Shown here one piece after another: positions 1 through 8,699 of a stretch of DNA of 64,000 bases (the stretch's first letter is position 1; the number at the start of each line of letters is the position of its first letter). Where the stretch lies: positions 1-64,000 of the forward strand of contig VGMU01000004.1 in NCBI GenBank assembly GCA_016866385.1, written 5' to 3'. The notes under the pieces were generated by a model. That model made no database searches, was not told the DNA's origin, and saw only the letters and a program-made list of their open reading frames with translations. The position numbers were made by a program, and so were the translations under genes. Source of the stretch: Bacteroidota bacterium (GTDB taxonomy: Bacteria; Bacteroidota; Bacteroidia; Cytophagales; Cyclobacteriaceae).

Positions 1-126
1 GTCCTTACCATCAGGAGATGCCGTAAGGTAGGTAGGAAAAGGGGCCGCAAGGTAATCCCCCACTTGCTGAGAAAATCCTGGAAGGAAAAGCAGTACTAAA
101 GAAATAAGCAAAACAAAATTTTTCAT
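1..126 (-). CDS. N-terminus of a secreted protein of unknown family (truncated at window edge)
   Basis: Reverse complement reads MKNFVLLISLVLLFLPGFSQQVGDYLAAPFPTYLTASPDGKD: start codon plus signal peptide, open to the window edge. Not in the ORF track because it is short and partial. Confidence 0.6.
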   Translation of the reverse strand, partial: MKNFVLLISLVLLFLPGFSQQVGDYLAAPFPTYLTASPDGKD

Positions 127-181
127 GTGCCTAGGTTTTGGTAAAAGGTACAAATTCTCCTTTATTTCCAAAAAAATACGT

Positions 182-1405
182 ATGCGAAACAGGCTGTTCA
201 GCACCTTTACCCTTCTTTTTGGGCTTGTTTTTTTCTTCCATGTTACGCAGGCGCAACAAAAAAAAGTGGTTTTTGTCATTTTAGATGGCATCCCCGCCAG
301 AGATCTCGAAAGGGTACATACTCCAAACCTAGATCAAATTGCACTTCAGGGAGGCTATGCACGGGCCTACACCGGAGGGGAAGCGGGAGGCTTTTCCGAA
401 TCTCCTACGATTTCCGCGGTGGGCTACAATACCCTCCTAACGGGTACCTGGGCACACAAGCATCAGGTCTGGGGCAACGACATCGAATCCCCCAATTACC
501 AGTACTGGACGATTTTTCGCTACCTACGTGAGGCTCGTCCCGATGCGAAGTTGGCTATATTCTCCACCTGGCAGGACAACCGGACCAAGCTGCTGGGAGA
601 AAATCTCCCACAAACCAACTACCTCCAGTTGAACCAAGCGCTGGATGGTTTGGAACTGGATACGATGCGCTATCCGCATGATTCGGAGCACAACTACATC
701 TCTCAAATTGACCAAAAAGTGGCCGAGGAGGCCGCAACCTATCTCGCTACCCAAGGGCCGGACTTGACCTGGGTGTATCTCCAATACACGGATGACATGG
801 GACACAAATTTGGGAGAGGTCCCGCAATGGATGCCGCCATCCAAAAAGCAGATGCGCAAGTAGGACTGATTTGGCAGGCCATCCAACAGCGGCAGCAAAA
901 GGGAGAGGACTGGCAACTCTGGGTCACTACCGATCACGGTCGCAAGGAGCCCGATGGTAAGGATCATGGAGGCCAAAGCAATGCCGAACGAGAAATCTGG
1001 ATCAACACCAATGCCAAGGACCTCAACGAACGATTCGATTCGTGACAGGCGGCTATGGTAGATCTACTCCCTTCGATGATCCGTTTTTTTAACCTGATGG
1101 TGCCCGAGCAGCAGGAACGCGAGCTGGATGGAGTTCCTTTGACCGGACCCCTCTCCCTGAGCAACCTGACTTTGAGAGGTAAGGGGAAAAAGCAGTTGCT
1201 TACCTGGACTCCAGGCTCGCAATCCGAAATCCTTTCGGTTTACTGGAGCCCCACCGATCACTTTGGGGAAGGAGGATCGGATGAGTACTTTTTGCTAGGA
1301 GAGGGGCCTTCCGATTCGAAGCAGTTTGCACTCCCGCCGGACTTGGGTAAAAAATCTTTCTTCAAGGTACTAGTGGTAGGGGAAAACCATTCGGCAAACA
1401 CCTAG
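182..1405 (+). pseudogene. Alkaline phosphatase superfamily / type I phosphodiesterase-like secreted protein, interrupted by an in-frame TGA at 1043-1045
   Basis: ORFs 125-1045 and 1055-1405 share a frame and are separated only by TGA CAG GCG GCT. Motifs VVFVILDGIPARDL, HTPNLD and TTDHGR come before the stop; a typical C-terminal region QAAMVDLLPSMIRFFNL...ELDGVPLTG comes after it. ATG at 182 begins a signal peptide and is preferred over 125. Confidence 0.75.
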
Positions 1406-1427
1406 AGGGTGTCGGGGAAAAAATAAG

Positions 1428-1536
1428 GTTTACCTGCCAACGGCAGGTGAACCCGGGGTAAAATGATTACCATATTTCGCACAATCCGCAAAGGCGGGTT
1501 GACCTGCCGTGATTGGTCAACCTACCTTCGGTAGGT
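1428..1536. repeat. Cluster of short intergenic palindromes (REP-like)
   Basis: GTTTACCTGCC-AAC-GGCAGGTGAAC (1428-1452), TTGACC...GGTCAA (1499-1518), ACCTACC-TTC-GGTAGGT (1520-1536). Confidence 0.5.
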
Positions 1537-1561
1537 CAATTAACCCCTAAAAACAAATTAC

Positions 1562-1590
1562 AAAAAAAGGCTGCCCTGATCAGGACAGCC
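1562..1590 (-). terminator. Rho-independent terminator of the M28 peptidase gene
   Basis: On the minus strand GGCTGTCCTGATCAGGGCAGCC followed by TTTTTTT, downstream of the minus-strand stop at 1683. Confidence 0.8.
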
Positions 1591-1682
1591 TCGTTATTAC
1601 TGTGTCTAGCTGCTTAACCTGCCATCACAAAAAACAAGCCTTGAGGTTCAAGTAAGTTTGCGGTCGACAGTTAGCAGTGTAC

Positions 1683-3227
1683 TTAATTCACCCCTCCTTT
1701 TCGAGTTGGGGATCGTTTGCCAGGCCATTCGGTAGGCTCTCCTGTACGAGGGTTGATTGGAATGCGCTGCTTTCGGGACACAAGCCCTTCTTCTTCGCAG
1801 GCCATGTACACCAAGATGGCGGTGAGAATTACATTTTGGCGTACGTCATCAAAAACAATCTTGTCGTAGGTGTCCAAATTGGTATGCCAGGTATAGTTGA
1901 AGTAGTTCCACGGCAAGGCACTCAAGTTGAAGGCCGGAACACCCGCCGCCACAAAGGACACGTGGTCTGTTCCTCCCGCTCCAGGATTACCAGGAAACTC
2001 CGTTTTTAAGTCCTGGGTAATGTTTCGAGGCACCTTGTTGAGCCAACGGCCTAAGTATTCGTAGCTATCTACAAATCCCTGTCCTGAGATATTGGCGATA
2101 CGGCCGGTACCATTGTCCTGGTTAAATAGCGCTTGGATCTTGCTGATCATTTCAGGATGGTCTTCCACAAAGGCTCGAGATCCATTTAAACCTTGTTCCT
2201 CCGATCCCCAATGTCCTACCAAGATGGTGCGCTTGGGATTGGGATACACTTGCTTCAAAACCCGCATCACTTCCATCATCAGGATGGTGCCCGTGCCATT
2301 GTCTGTAGCACCTGTGCCTCCATCCCAAGAGTCAAAGTGTGCGGAAAGCATCACGTACTCCTCCGGCTTTTCACTGCCTTTGATTTCAGCAACGGTATTG
2401 TAGGTCGGTTGCAAGCCGGTTTCTTTGGACTGGGCATTCAGGTGCAGTTGTGGTTTTTTGCCACTTTCTGCCAAGCGATAAAGCAGGCCGTAGTCTTCTA
2501 GGGAAATGTCTACGGTCGGCACTTTTTTGGTAGAGGCAGAGAAAATCTTGTTGGCACCAAATGCATTGGACCAGTTGGAGGTGAGGATACCTACGGCTCC
2601 TGCATTTTCAAGTGCGATAGGAAGTTGGGTGCGGTTTTTCCCGGTAGCTTGGAGACGCTTGGTCCAAGAGGCATTGATGGCGGTGCGCTCGGCTTTCATT
2701 TTTTCAAAGGAAGCAGGTATGCTATGCTCCTCCCAGTTGTCATCTGGTCGCCCAGTAGGCTGAGGGACGGAGATCATCACGAACTTTCCTTTTACGGAAG
2801 GAAGCCACTTTTGGAAGGCCAGGGAGTCGGCAAATTCAGGAAGAATGACTACTTCTCCTTTTACGCCTCCCTGAGGGGAAGCAGGGCTCCAGGCCAGCTG
2901 CGTGCCGGCCAAGGACTTGGTCCAAGGGGCAATCATATCGATGTGGGTGACGCCTCTTTCCCAACCTCTCCATTCTCCCCACTTTTCGTTGCGGGCAGGA
3001 ATGCCCCAACTCTGGTAGGTGGTGACGGCCAAGTCATGGGCCTTTTGCATTTGTGGGGAGCCGACCAAGCGAGGACCTACCCCATCCATAAGTTCATGGG
3101 CAAGAACTTCTAGTTTAGAATTTTCGGTTGCTTCTTTGATGATGGCATCGATGACTGGGTTTTGTGCTTGTAGCTGTACAGAAACAAAAAACACCAGACC
3201 TAGGTACCAGCTGTTGCGGATTTTCAT
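1683..3227 (-). CDS. Secreted M28-family (Zn-dependent) peptidase
   Basis: Signal peptide; SAHFDSWDGGTGATDNGTGT and HWGSEEQGLNGS metal-site motifs typical of M28/PA-domain peptidases. Confidence 0.88.
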   Translation of the reverse strand: MKIRNSWYLGLVFFVSVQLQAQNPVIDAIIKEATENSKLEVLAHELMDGVGPRLVGSPQMQKAHDLAVTTYQSWGIPARNEKWGEWRGWERGVTHIDMIAPWTKSLAGTQLAWSPASPQGGVKGEVVILPEFADSLAFQKWLPSVKGKFVMISVPQPTGRPDDNWEEHSIPASFEKMKAERTAINASWTKRLQATGKNRTQLPIALENAGAVGILTSNWSNAFGANKIFSASTKKVPTVDISLEDYGLLYRLAESGKKPQLHLNAQSKETGLQPTYNTVAEIKGSEKPEEYVMLSAHFDSWDGGTGATDNGTGTILMMEVMRVLKQVYPNPKRTILVGHWGSEEQGLNGSRAFVEDHPEMISKIQALFNQDNGTGRIANISGQGFVDSYEYLGRWLNKVPRNITQDLKTEFPGNPGAGGTDHVSFVAAGVPAFNLSALPWNYFNYTWHTNLDTYDKIVFDDVRQNVILTAILVYMACEEEGLVSRKQRIPINPRTGEPTEWPGKRSPTRKGGVN

Positions 3228-3482
3228 AGCGAATCTATTTAATCCCTAAAACTAGGAATTAACTTCAATTTTCCTGAAACCGCTGGTGGATAATTGTAGA
3301 CAGTCAGTCAACGGCTAACGGATCCTAGTACAATGTACCAAGTACGAAGGTTGCATTCTAATCCTATTCAAACAACGCCTCGACTGTGGACAAATAAAAT
3401 TTCCTCCATTTGTCTAAAACGGGATGGATTTTTCTTCTGCTTCCAGTTTCTTTACGTAGAAGTTTGGTAAATCTCTCTCCCC

Positions 3483-4352
3483 ATGGCAATAGCTCCGATT
3501 CAAGAATTTTTAAAAAAGGCCTTAGAAGCATCTGCTGAACCTGCTTCTTTCACCTGGTTGGCCGAGCAAGCCGAAAAAATCAAGGCCTCCAGTTCCCCAA
3601 GCCCCTTTTTTCTAGCCTTTTCCCGCGCCTCCAGGTATTTCAATAAAGAGGGGGTTTCCTGGGTTGAGCCAGCTAGTGGACTTCTCCCAGAGGGAGTAGA
3701 TCCCGGGGCATGGGACTGCCTGCAAGTGGCTAGAATGTACCTAGTACTCCAGCTCCCTGCCAAGCAGGAGGCCTGGCTGTCCATCCTGCAGCAAATGTTT
3801 GAAACCGGAGACATGTACGAGCAACAGGCCCTTTATGCGGCCTTGCCGCTATTCCCCAATGCAGGAGGACTCTTGCCTCGGGCGATTGAAGGCTGTCGTA
3901 CAAATATGTCGGTGGTCTTTGATGCCATCGCGCTGCGCAATCCCTATCCCTCGAGATTCTTCCCGGAGGCCAACTGGAATCAGCTGGTCCTCAAAGCCAT
4001 CTTTATGCAGCGCCCGCTCTACCTTATCCAAGGCTTGGATCAGCGGCGCAACCCTTCACTTGCTGCCATGACTAGAGATTTTGCGCACGAGCGCTGGGCA
4101 GCCGGTAGGGCAGTGATGCCAGAAGTATGGCGCCTGCTCGTGCCATTTATGAGTTCCGAGTACCTGGATGATCTGAAAAAAGTGCTGGCCGCTAAGGATG
4201 CCACAGAGCAAAAAGCTGGCGCTTTGGCAGCCTACCAGAGCGGCTATGCTCCTGCTCAAGCACTCTTGACGTCCTATCCCTTGCTTCAGGAAGCCTGCGC
4301 AAACGCTACCTACAACTGGGAAGACCTAGGAATAGAATTTCAAAAAAATTGA
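3483..4352 (+). CDS. eboA: EboA-family metabolite traffic protein
   Basis: First gene of a co-oriented run whose next five products match EboB-F in order; sequence character matches EboA-domain proteins (RYFNKEGVSW, ALYAALPLFPN, CRTNMSVVFDAIALRNPYPSRFF). Confidence 0.85.
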   Translation: MAIAPIQEFLKKALEASAEPASFTWLAEQAEKIKASSSPSPFFLAFSRASRYFNKEGVSWVEPASGLLPEGVDPGAWDCLQVARMYLVLQLPAKQEAWLSILQQMFETGDMYEQQALYAALPLFPNAGGLLPRAIEGCRTNMSVVFDAIALRNPYPSRFFPEANWNQLVLKAIFMQRPLYLIQGLDQRRNPSLAAMTRDFAHERWAAGRAVMPEVWRLLVPFMSSEYLDDLKKVLAAKDATEQKAGALAAYQSGYAPAQALLTSYPLLQEACANATYNWEDLGIEFQKN

Positions 4353-4404
4353 GTTTAATCGACTAGCAAACGCTAAATTCACCCAATTACTTCCGCATCT
4401 ATCC

Positions 4405-5316
4405 ATGGAAATGTACATAGATCCCCACATTCACCTGGTTTCCAGGACTACCGACGACTACGAAGCCATGCGCAAAGCGGGCATTGTAGCCACCATCGAA
4501 CCTGCATTCTGGTTGGGGCAGCCCCGCACCGAGGTGGGCTCCTTCAAAGATTATTTTTCCACCTTGGTAGGCTGGGAGAGATTCCGTGCAAGCCAGTTTG
4601 GCATCGTTCACTACTGCACCATGGGGCTGAATTCCAAAGAAGCCAACAATGTGGCTCTGGCGGAACAGGTCATGGAACTCTTACCCCTTTATGCGGGTAA
4701 GGAAGGGGTGGTCGCCATTGGAGAAATCGGCTACGACGATCAAACCGAAGCCGAGGATAGGTTTTACCGCCTGCAACTCGAGCTGGCCAAGGAGGTAGAG
4801 CTTCCCGTATTGATTCACACCCCTCACCGAGACAAGAAAAAGGGTACCACCCGCTCCATGGATGTGGCAGTAGAGCATACCATGGATCCGTATTGGGTGG
4901 TGGTGGACCACAACAATGAGGAAACCGTAAAAGAGGTGCTGGATCGCGGTTTTTGGGCGGCATTTACCATTTACCCACATACCAAAATGGGCTCCGAGCG
5001 AATGGTGGAAATCGTCAAGCAATATGGTCCGGAACGCATCATTGTGAATTCGGCAGCAGACTGGGGCATTTCGGATCCCATTGCTGTGCCTAAGACGGCC
5101 GCGCTGATGCGCAAAATGGGCGTCCCTGAGGAGCATGTTCGCTTGACTACCTACCAAAATGCACTTACCGTATTTGGTCTAAGTGGACAAATGCACGAAG
5201 ACGATTGGCTCAAGGCTGCGCCCATTGATCAAACCAAAAAACTGGGAGGCAACTCCGTCCTTCGCGGCGGACAGGTTCCCCGCGTGGAGGGGCCTGATGA
5301 CCGTGTAGAAAACTAA
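4405..5316 (+). CDS. eboB: EboB: TatD-like metal-dependent hydrolase
   Basis: N-terminal MYIDPHIHLVSRT (HxH), GEIGYD, LPVLIHTPHRDK; position in ebo cluster. Confidence 0.87.
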   Translation: MEMYIDPHIHLVSRTTDDYEAMRKAGIVATIEPAFWLGQPRTEVGSFKDYFSTLVGWERFRASQFGIVHYCTMGLNSKEANNVALAEQVMELLPLYAGKEGVVAIGEIGYDDQTEAEDRFYRLQLELAKEVELPVLIHTPHRDKKKGTTRSMDVAVEHTMDPYWVVVDHNNEETVKEVLDRGFWAAFTIYPHTKMGSERMVEIVKQYGPERIIVNSAADWGISDPIAVPKTAALMRKMGVPEEHVRLTTYQNALTVFGLSGQMHEDDWLKAAPIDQTKKLGGNSVLRGGQVPRVEGPDDRVEN

Positions 5317-5319
5317 GCC

Positions 5320-6231
5320 ATGGCCAGTAAACTTTTTGCCTATCTCCAACTCACCCGACCTGCCAATGTGGTCACAGCAGTAGCAGACATCTGGGCTGGC
5401 TTTGCCATTGCCGGAGCCTGGGATGGGATGGCCACCAATTGGATTTATGGGGATCAACTGTACTGGTGGAACCTGCTTTGGCTTTCCCTGAGCACCATGG
5501 GCTTGTATGGTGGGGGGGTGGCCTTCAACGACATCGCAGATGCGGAATTGGATGCCATCGAGCGACCCGAGCGTCCGATTCCCAGTGGACGAGCATCCAA
5601 AAAAGGGGCGATGGCAATGGCATCGATTTTACTTTTAGCGGGGGTGGTCTGTGCCTTTCAAGTCAATTCACTTGCCGGGATACTGGCCATTGGAGTCGTG
5701 GGATGTGCCTTGCTGTACGATTACTGGGGCAAGCACCAGTTCTTTTTTGGACCCATCAACATGGGCTTGTGTCGGACTGGGAATCTCCTCTTGGGCATCT
5801 CGGTGGTACCTGCCTTGCTGGAGAGTAACTGGTACCTAGGCTTGCTGCCGCTCGTCTACGTAGCAGCGATTACCTTGATCAGTAGAGGGGAAGTCCATGG
5901 AAAAAATCGCAGTGCCCTGTTTCTAGGAGGAGCCATGTATGCGTCTATTTTTGTAGCCCTTTTTCTTCTGGCTTACCAAAAGAGCCCGGGATACCTCCAA
6001 ATTTTGCCTTTTTTAGCCTTCTTGGGCTACCGCTTATTTCCTCCCCTCTTGCAAGCGATCCGAACACAGGAGCCCATGTACATCGGGAAATCTGTGAAAG
6101 CGGCAGTGCTTTCCTTGATTTTGGTGAATGCCACCCTCGCTACGGCCTTTTCGGGCTGGCCCATAGGCTTGGTAATTTTACTTTTGCTTCCCCTCTCCTT
6201 GGGCTTGGCCAAAAAATTTGCAGTGACCTAA
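5320..6231 (+). CDS. eboC: EboC: UbiA-family prenyltransferase-like membrane protein
   Basis: Multi-TM; YLQLTRPANVVTAVADIWAG and NDIADAELDAIERPERPIPSG (UbiA Asp-rich motif); 3 bp after eboB. Confidence 0.88.
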   Translation: MASKLFAYLQLTRPANVVTAVADIWAGFAIAGAWDGMATNWIYGDQLYWWNLLWLSLSTMGLYGGGVAFNDIADAELDAIERPERPIPSGRASKKGAMAMASILLLAGVVCAFQVNSLAGILAIGVVGCALLYDYWGKHQFFFGPINMGLCRTGNLLLGISVVPALLESNWYLGLLPLVYVAAITLISRGEVHGKNRSALFLGGAMYASIFVALFLLAYQKSPGYLQILPFLAFLGYRLFPPLLQAIRTQEPMYIGKSVKAAVLSLILVNATLATAFSGWPIGLVILLLLPLSLGLAKKFAVT

Positions 6232-6292
6232 TCGCGATTAAATTCAATTTCTTTCACATCTTGCATTTCCAGTCGAGCTATCCCATTCCAAA

Positions 6293-7447
6293 ATGCCTAC
6301 CATTCTCCAACAAACTTTCTCGGTACCCTTTCGCTACCCGGTTGCGTTCACGGAGCATTTGTTTGCAAGTACCCAAACCTTGTTTGTGGATACCTTCCCA
6401 GAAGGGCAGCTGGCACGAGTATTTTTTGTGCTGGACTCTGGGGTAGTTGTTCATCATCCCAAACTAATTTCCCAAATCAAATCCTATGTAGCAGTCCACT
6501 CCTCGCGGCTTACCCTGGTAGCCGAACCTATGGTAGTGGAGGGAGGTGAGGCGTGCAAAAACGATACAGAGGCCTACCAACGCGTAGTGGAAGCAAGCCA
6601 TGTCCATGGCATTGATCGACACTCCTATCTTGTGGCCGTTGGGGGAGGAGCAGTGTTGGACATGGTGGGCTTTGCAGCTGCGATTTCCCACCGGGGCATT
6701 CGCCTCATCCGCATTCCTACGACAGTCTTGTCTCAGAACGATTCTGCAGTGGGCGTAAAAAACAGCATCAATGCCTTTGGCAAAAAAAATTACCTAGGCA
6801 CCTTTACCCCTCCCTTTGCGGTGCTCAATGACTTTACCTTTTTGCAAAGCTTAGAAGACCGAGATTGGACCTCAGGAATTTCGGAAGCTGTGAAGGTGGC
6901 ATTGATCAAGGATCTTGATTTTTTTGAGTGGTTGGAAAGAGAGGCCCCAGCGCTTGCAAGGAGAGAGCTTGCTCCTATGAAGGAACATATCATTCGCAGT
7001 GCACAGCACCACATGGCCCATATTGCAAGCAAAGACCCCTTTGAGTTTGGCTCCAGTAGACCTCTTGATTTTGGACATTGGGCGGCACACAAGCTAGAGA
7101 AGTTGAGCAGTTTCCGCATCCGACACGGAGAGGCGGTTGCCATTGGCATAGCCTTGGATTCGGCCTATTCCTTTTTGCAAGGGCGAATTGACGAATCCGA
7201 TTTACTCCGTATTTTTAATTTGTTTCGGACCTTGGGGCTTGCCTTGTATGCACCCGAACTTCAAGAGGAGGCCTTGCTTCAAGGACTTAAGGAATTTCAA
7301 GAGCATTTGGGAGGAACCTTGACCATCATGTTGCTAGAGGCTTTGGGCAAGGGAGTTGAAGTACATGAAATGGATCAAACACTTATTTTGAAGGCGCTGC
7401 AGCTGCTAAAAAGTTGGGAAAATGCTCCTATTTTTTCAAAGAAATAG
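6293..7447 (+). CDS. eboD: EboD: sugar-phosphate cyclase (3-dehydroquinate-synthase-like)
   Basis: VAVGGGAVLDMVGFAAAISHRGIRLIRIPTTVLSQNDSAVGVKNSINAFGKKNYLGTF and RHGEAVAIGI; DHQS superfamily with a non-canonical active-site signature. Confidence 0.88.
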   Translation: MPTILQQTFSVPFRYPVAFTEHLFASTQTLFVDTFPEGQLARVFFVLDSGVVVHHPKLISQIKSYVAVHSSRLTLVAEPMVVEGGEACKNDTEAYQRVVEASHVHGIDRHSYLVAVGGGAVLDMVGFAAAISHRGIRLIRIPTTVLSQNDSAVGVKNSINAFGKKNYLGTFTPPFAVLNDFTFLQSLEDRDWTSGISEAVKVALIKDLDFFEWLEREAPALARRELAPMKEHIIRSAQHHMAHIASKDPFEFGSSRPLDFGHWAAHKLEKLSSFRIRHGEAVAIGIALDSAYSFLQGRIDESDLLRIFNLFRTLGLALYAPELQEEALLQGLKEFQEHLGGTLTIMLLEALGKGVEVHEMDQTLILKALQLLKSWENAPIFSKK

Positions 7448-7460
7448 CTAATTTTTATCC

Positions 7461-8672
7461 ATGAAGATTAAGGATTTTCACCTGAGTTATTGCAGCAATA
7501 TCCATGCAGGCGAGAGCTGGGAAGCTACTTTTCAAAACCTTAAAATTTACATTCCAGAAGTAAAAAATCGTTTGGGTCACAAGGGGTCCTTCGGCATAGG
7601 GCTACGTCTTTCTAACGAAGCTTCTTTGACCTTGGAAAGCCCGGATCGACTTAAAGAATTTCAGGAATGGCTGCTAAGGACAAATGCCTATGTGTATACG
7701 CTCAATGGCTTCCCCTTTGGAGGGTTTCACCGAACCAAGGTAAAAGAGCAAGTGCATGCACCCGATTGGACCACGGAAGCCCGTCGCGATTATACCATCC
7801 GTTGTTTTCGGATTTTAGCCCAGCTCCTTCCCGAGGGAATGGAAGGAGGAATTTCTACTTCTCCACTTTCTTACAGGTATTGGTTTGCCGATGAAACTGC
7901 AAAAAAGGAAGCTTACCAAATCGCCTGCATGTATCTCATCGAGGTAGTGGAGGTCTTGAATCAAATCAAGAAAGAGACAGGAAAACTCCTACATCTCGAC
8001 CTAGAACCCGAACCCGATGGGCTGATTGAAAATTCCAAAGAGCTCATTCGCTTTTTCAAAGTTTGGTTACTGGCTAAGGGGAAAAAAGCCCTTTCAAAAA
8101 AGTGGAATTCAGACGATAAGGAGGCCGAACAAGCGATACTTACCCATATTCAGGTCTGCTACGATGTCTGTCATTTTGCGATAGTTTACGAAAAACCCGA
8201 GCAAACCTTCAAAAAGCTTGAGCAGGCAGGCATTCGTGTAGGTAAAATTCAGCTTTCTGCAGCGCTACAATTGCTTATTCCTCCCTTGGCTAGAGAACGA
8301 TTTAGTTTGGCCAAACGCTTGCAAAAATTTGCCGATACCACCTACCTCCATCAGGTAGTGGGAAGGAAAAATGGCGGGGAGCTTACCACCTTTCCCGACT
8401 TACCTCAAGCCATCGCCAAACTTGAAACTACCGAAGACTTGGAATGGAGAGTCCACTTTCATGTTCCTATCTTTTTAGAAAATTATGGAACGTTTCAGTC
8501 CACTCAGGGAGACATTCTAAAAGTCCTTGCCTATGCGCTGAACAATCCAGGACTTACTCGGCATTTGGAAGTGGAAACCTATACCTGGGAAGTGCTTCCA
8601 GAAGATACCCACCTCACCTTGGGGGAGGCCATTTCTCGAGAGTTGGCCTGGGTCAGGGAGCAACTCCAATAA
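7461..8672 (+). CDS. eboE: EboE: metabolite traffic protein, xylose-isomerase/AP-endonuclease-2-like TIM barrel
   Basis: FHLSYCSNIHAGESWEATFQNLK, LHLDLEPEPDG, CYDVCHFAIVYE; position in ebo cluster. Confidence 0.87.
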   Translation: MKIKDFHLSYCSNIHAGESWEATFQNLKIYIPEVKNRLGHKGSFGIGLRLSNEASLTLESPDRLKEFQEWLLRTNAYVYTLNGFPFGGFHRTKVKEQVHAPDWTTEARRDYTIRCFRILAQLLPEGMEGGISTSPLSYRYWFADETAKKEAYQIACMYLIEVVEVLNQIKKETGKLLHLDLEPEPDGLIENSKELIRFFKVWLLAKGKKALSKKWNSDDKEAEQAILTHIQVCYDVCHFAIVYEKPEQTFKKLEQAGIRVGKIQLSAALQLLIPPLARERFSLAKRLQKFADTTYLHQVVGRKNGGELTTFPDLPQAIAKLETTEDLEWRVHFHVPIFLENYGTFQSTQGDILKVLAYALNNPGLTRHLEVETYTWEVLPEDTHLTLGEAISRELAWVREQLQ

Positions 8673-8699
8673 ATTAACGAGGCTACACATTTCCTGCTG

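Noticed and set aside
1043-1045. TGA as a selenocysteine codon in the phosphatase-like gene
   Set aside because: No SECIS-like hairpin was evident right after the TGA, and the position lies near a variable linker rather than a catalytic site. A nonsense mutation or sequencing error is simpler.
3300-3360. GTAC-rich stretch (CTAGTACAATGTACCAAGTACG) as a repeat or CRISPR remnant
   Set aside because: Too short and irregular; no repeat-spacer periodicity.
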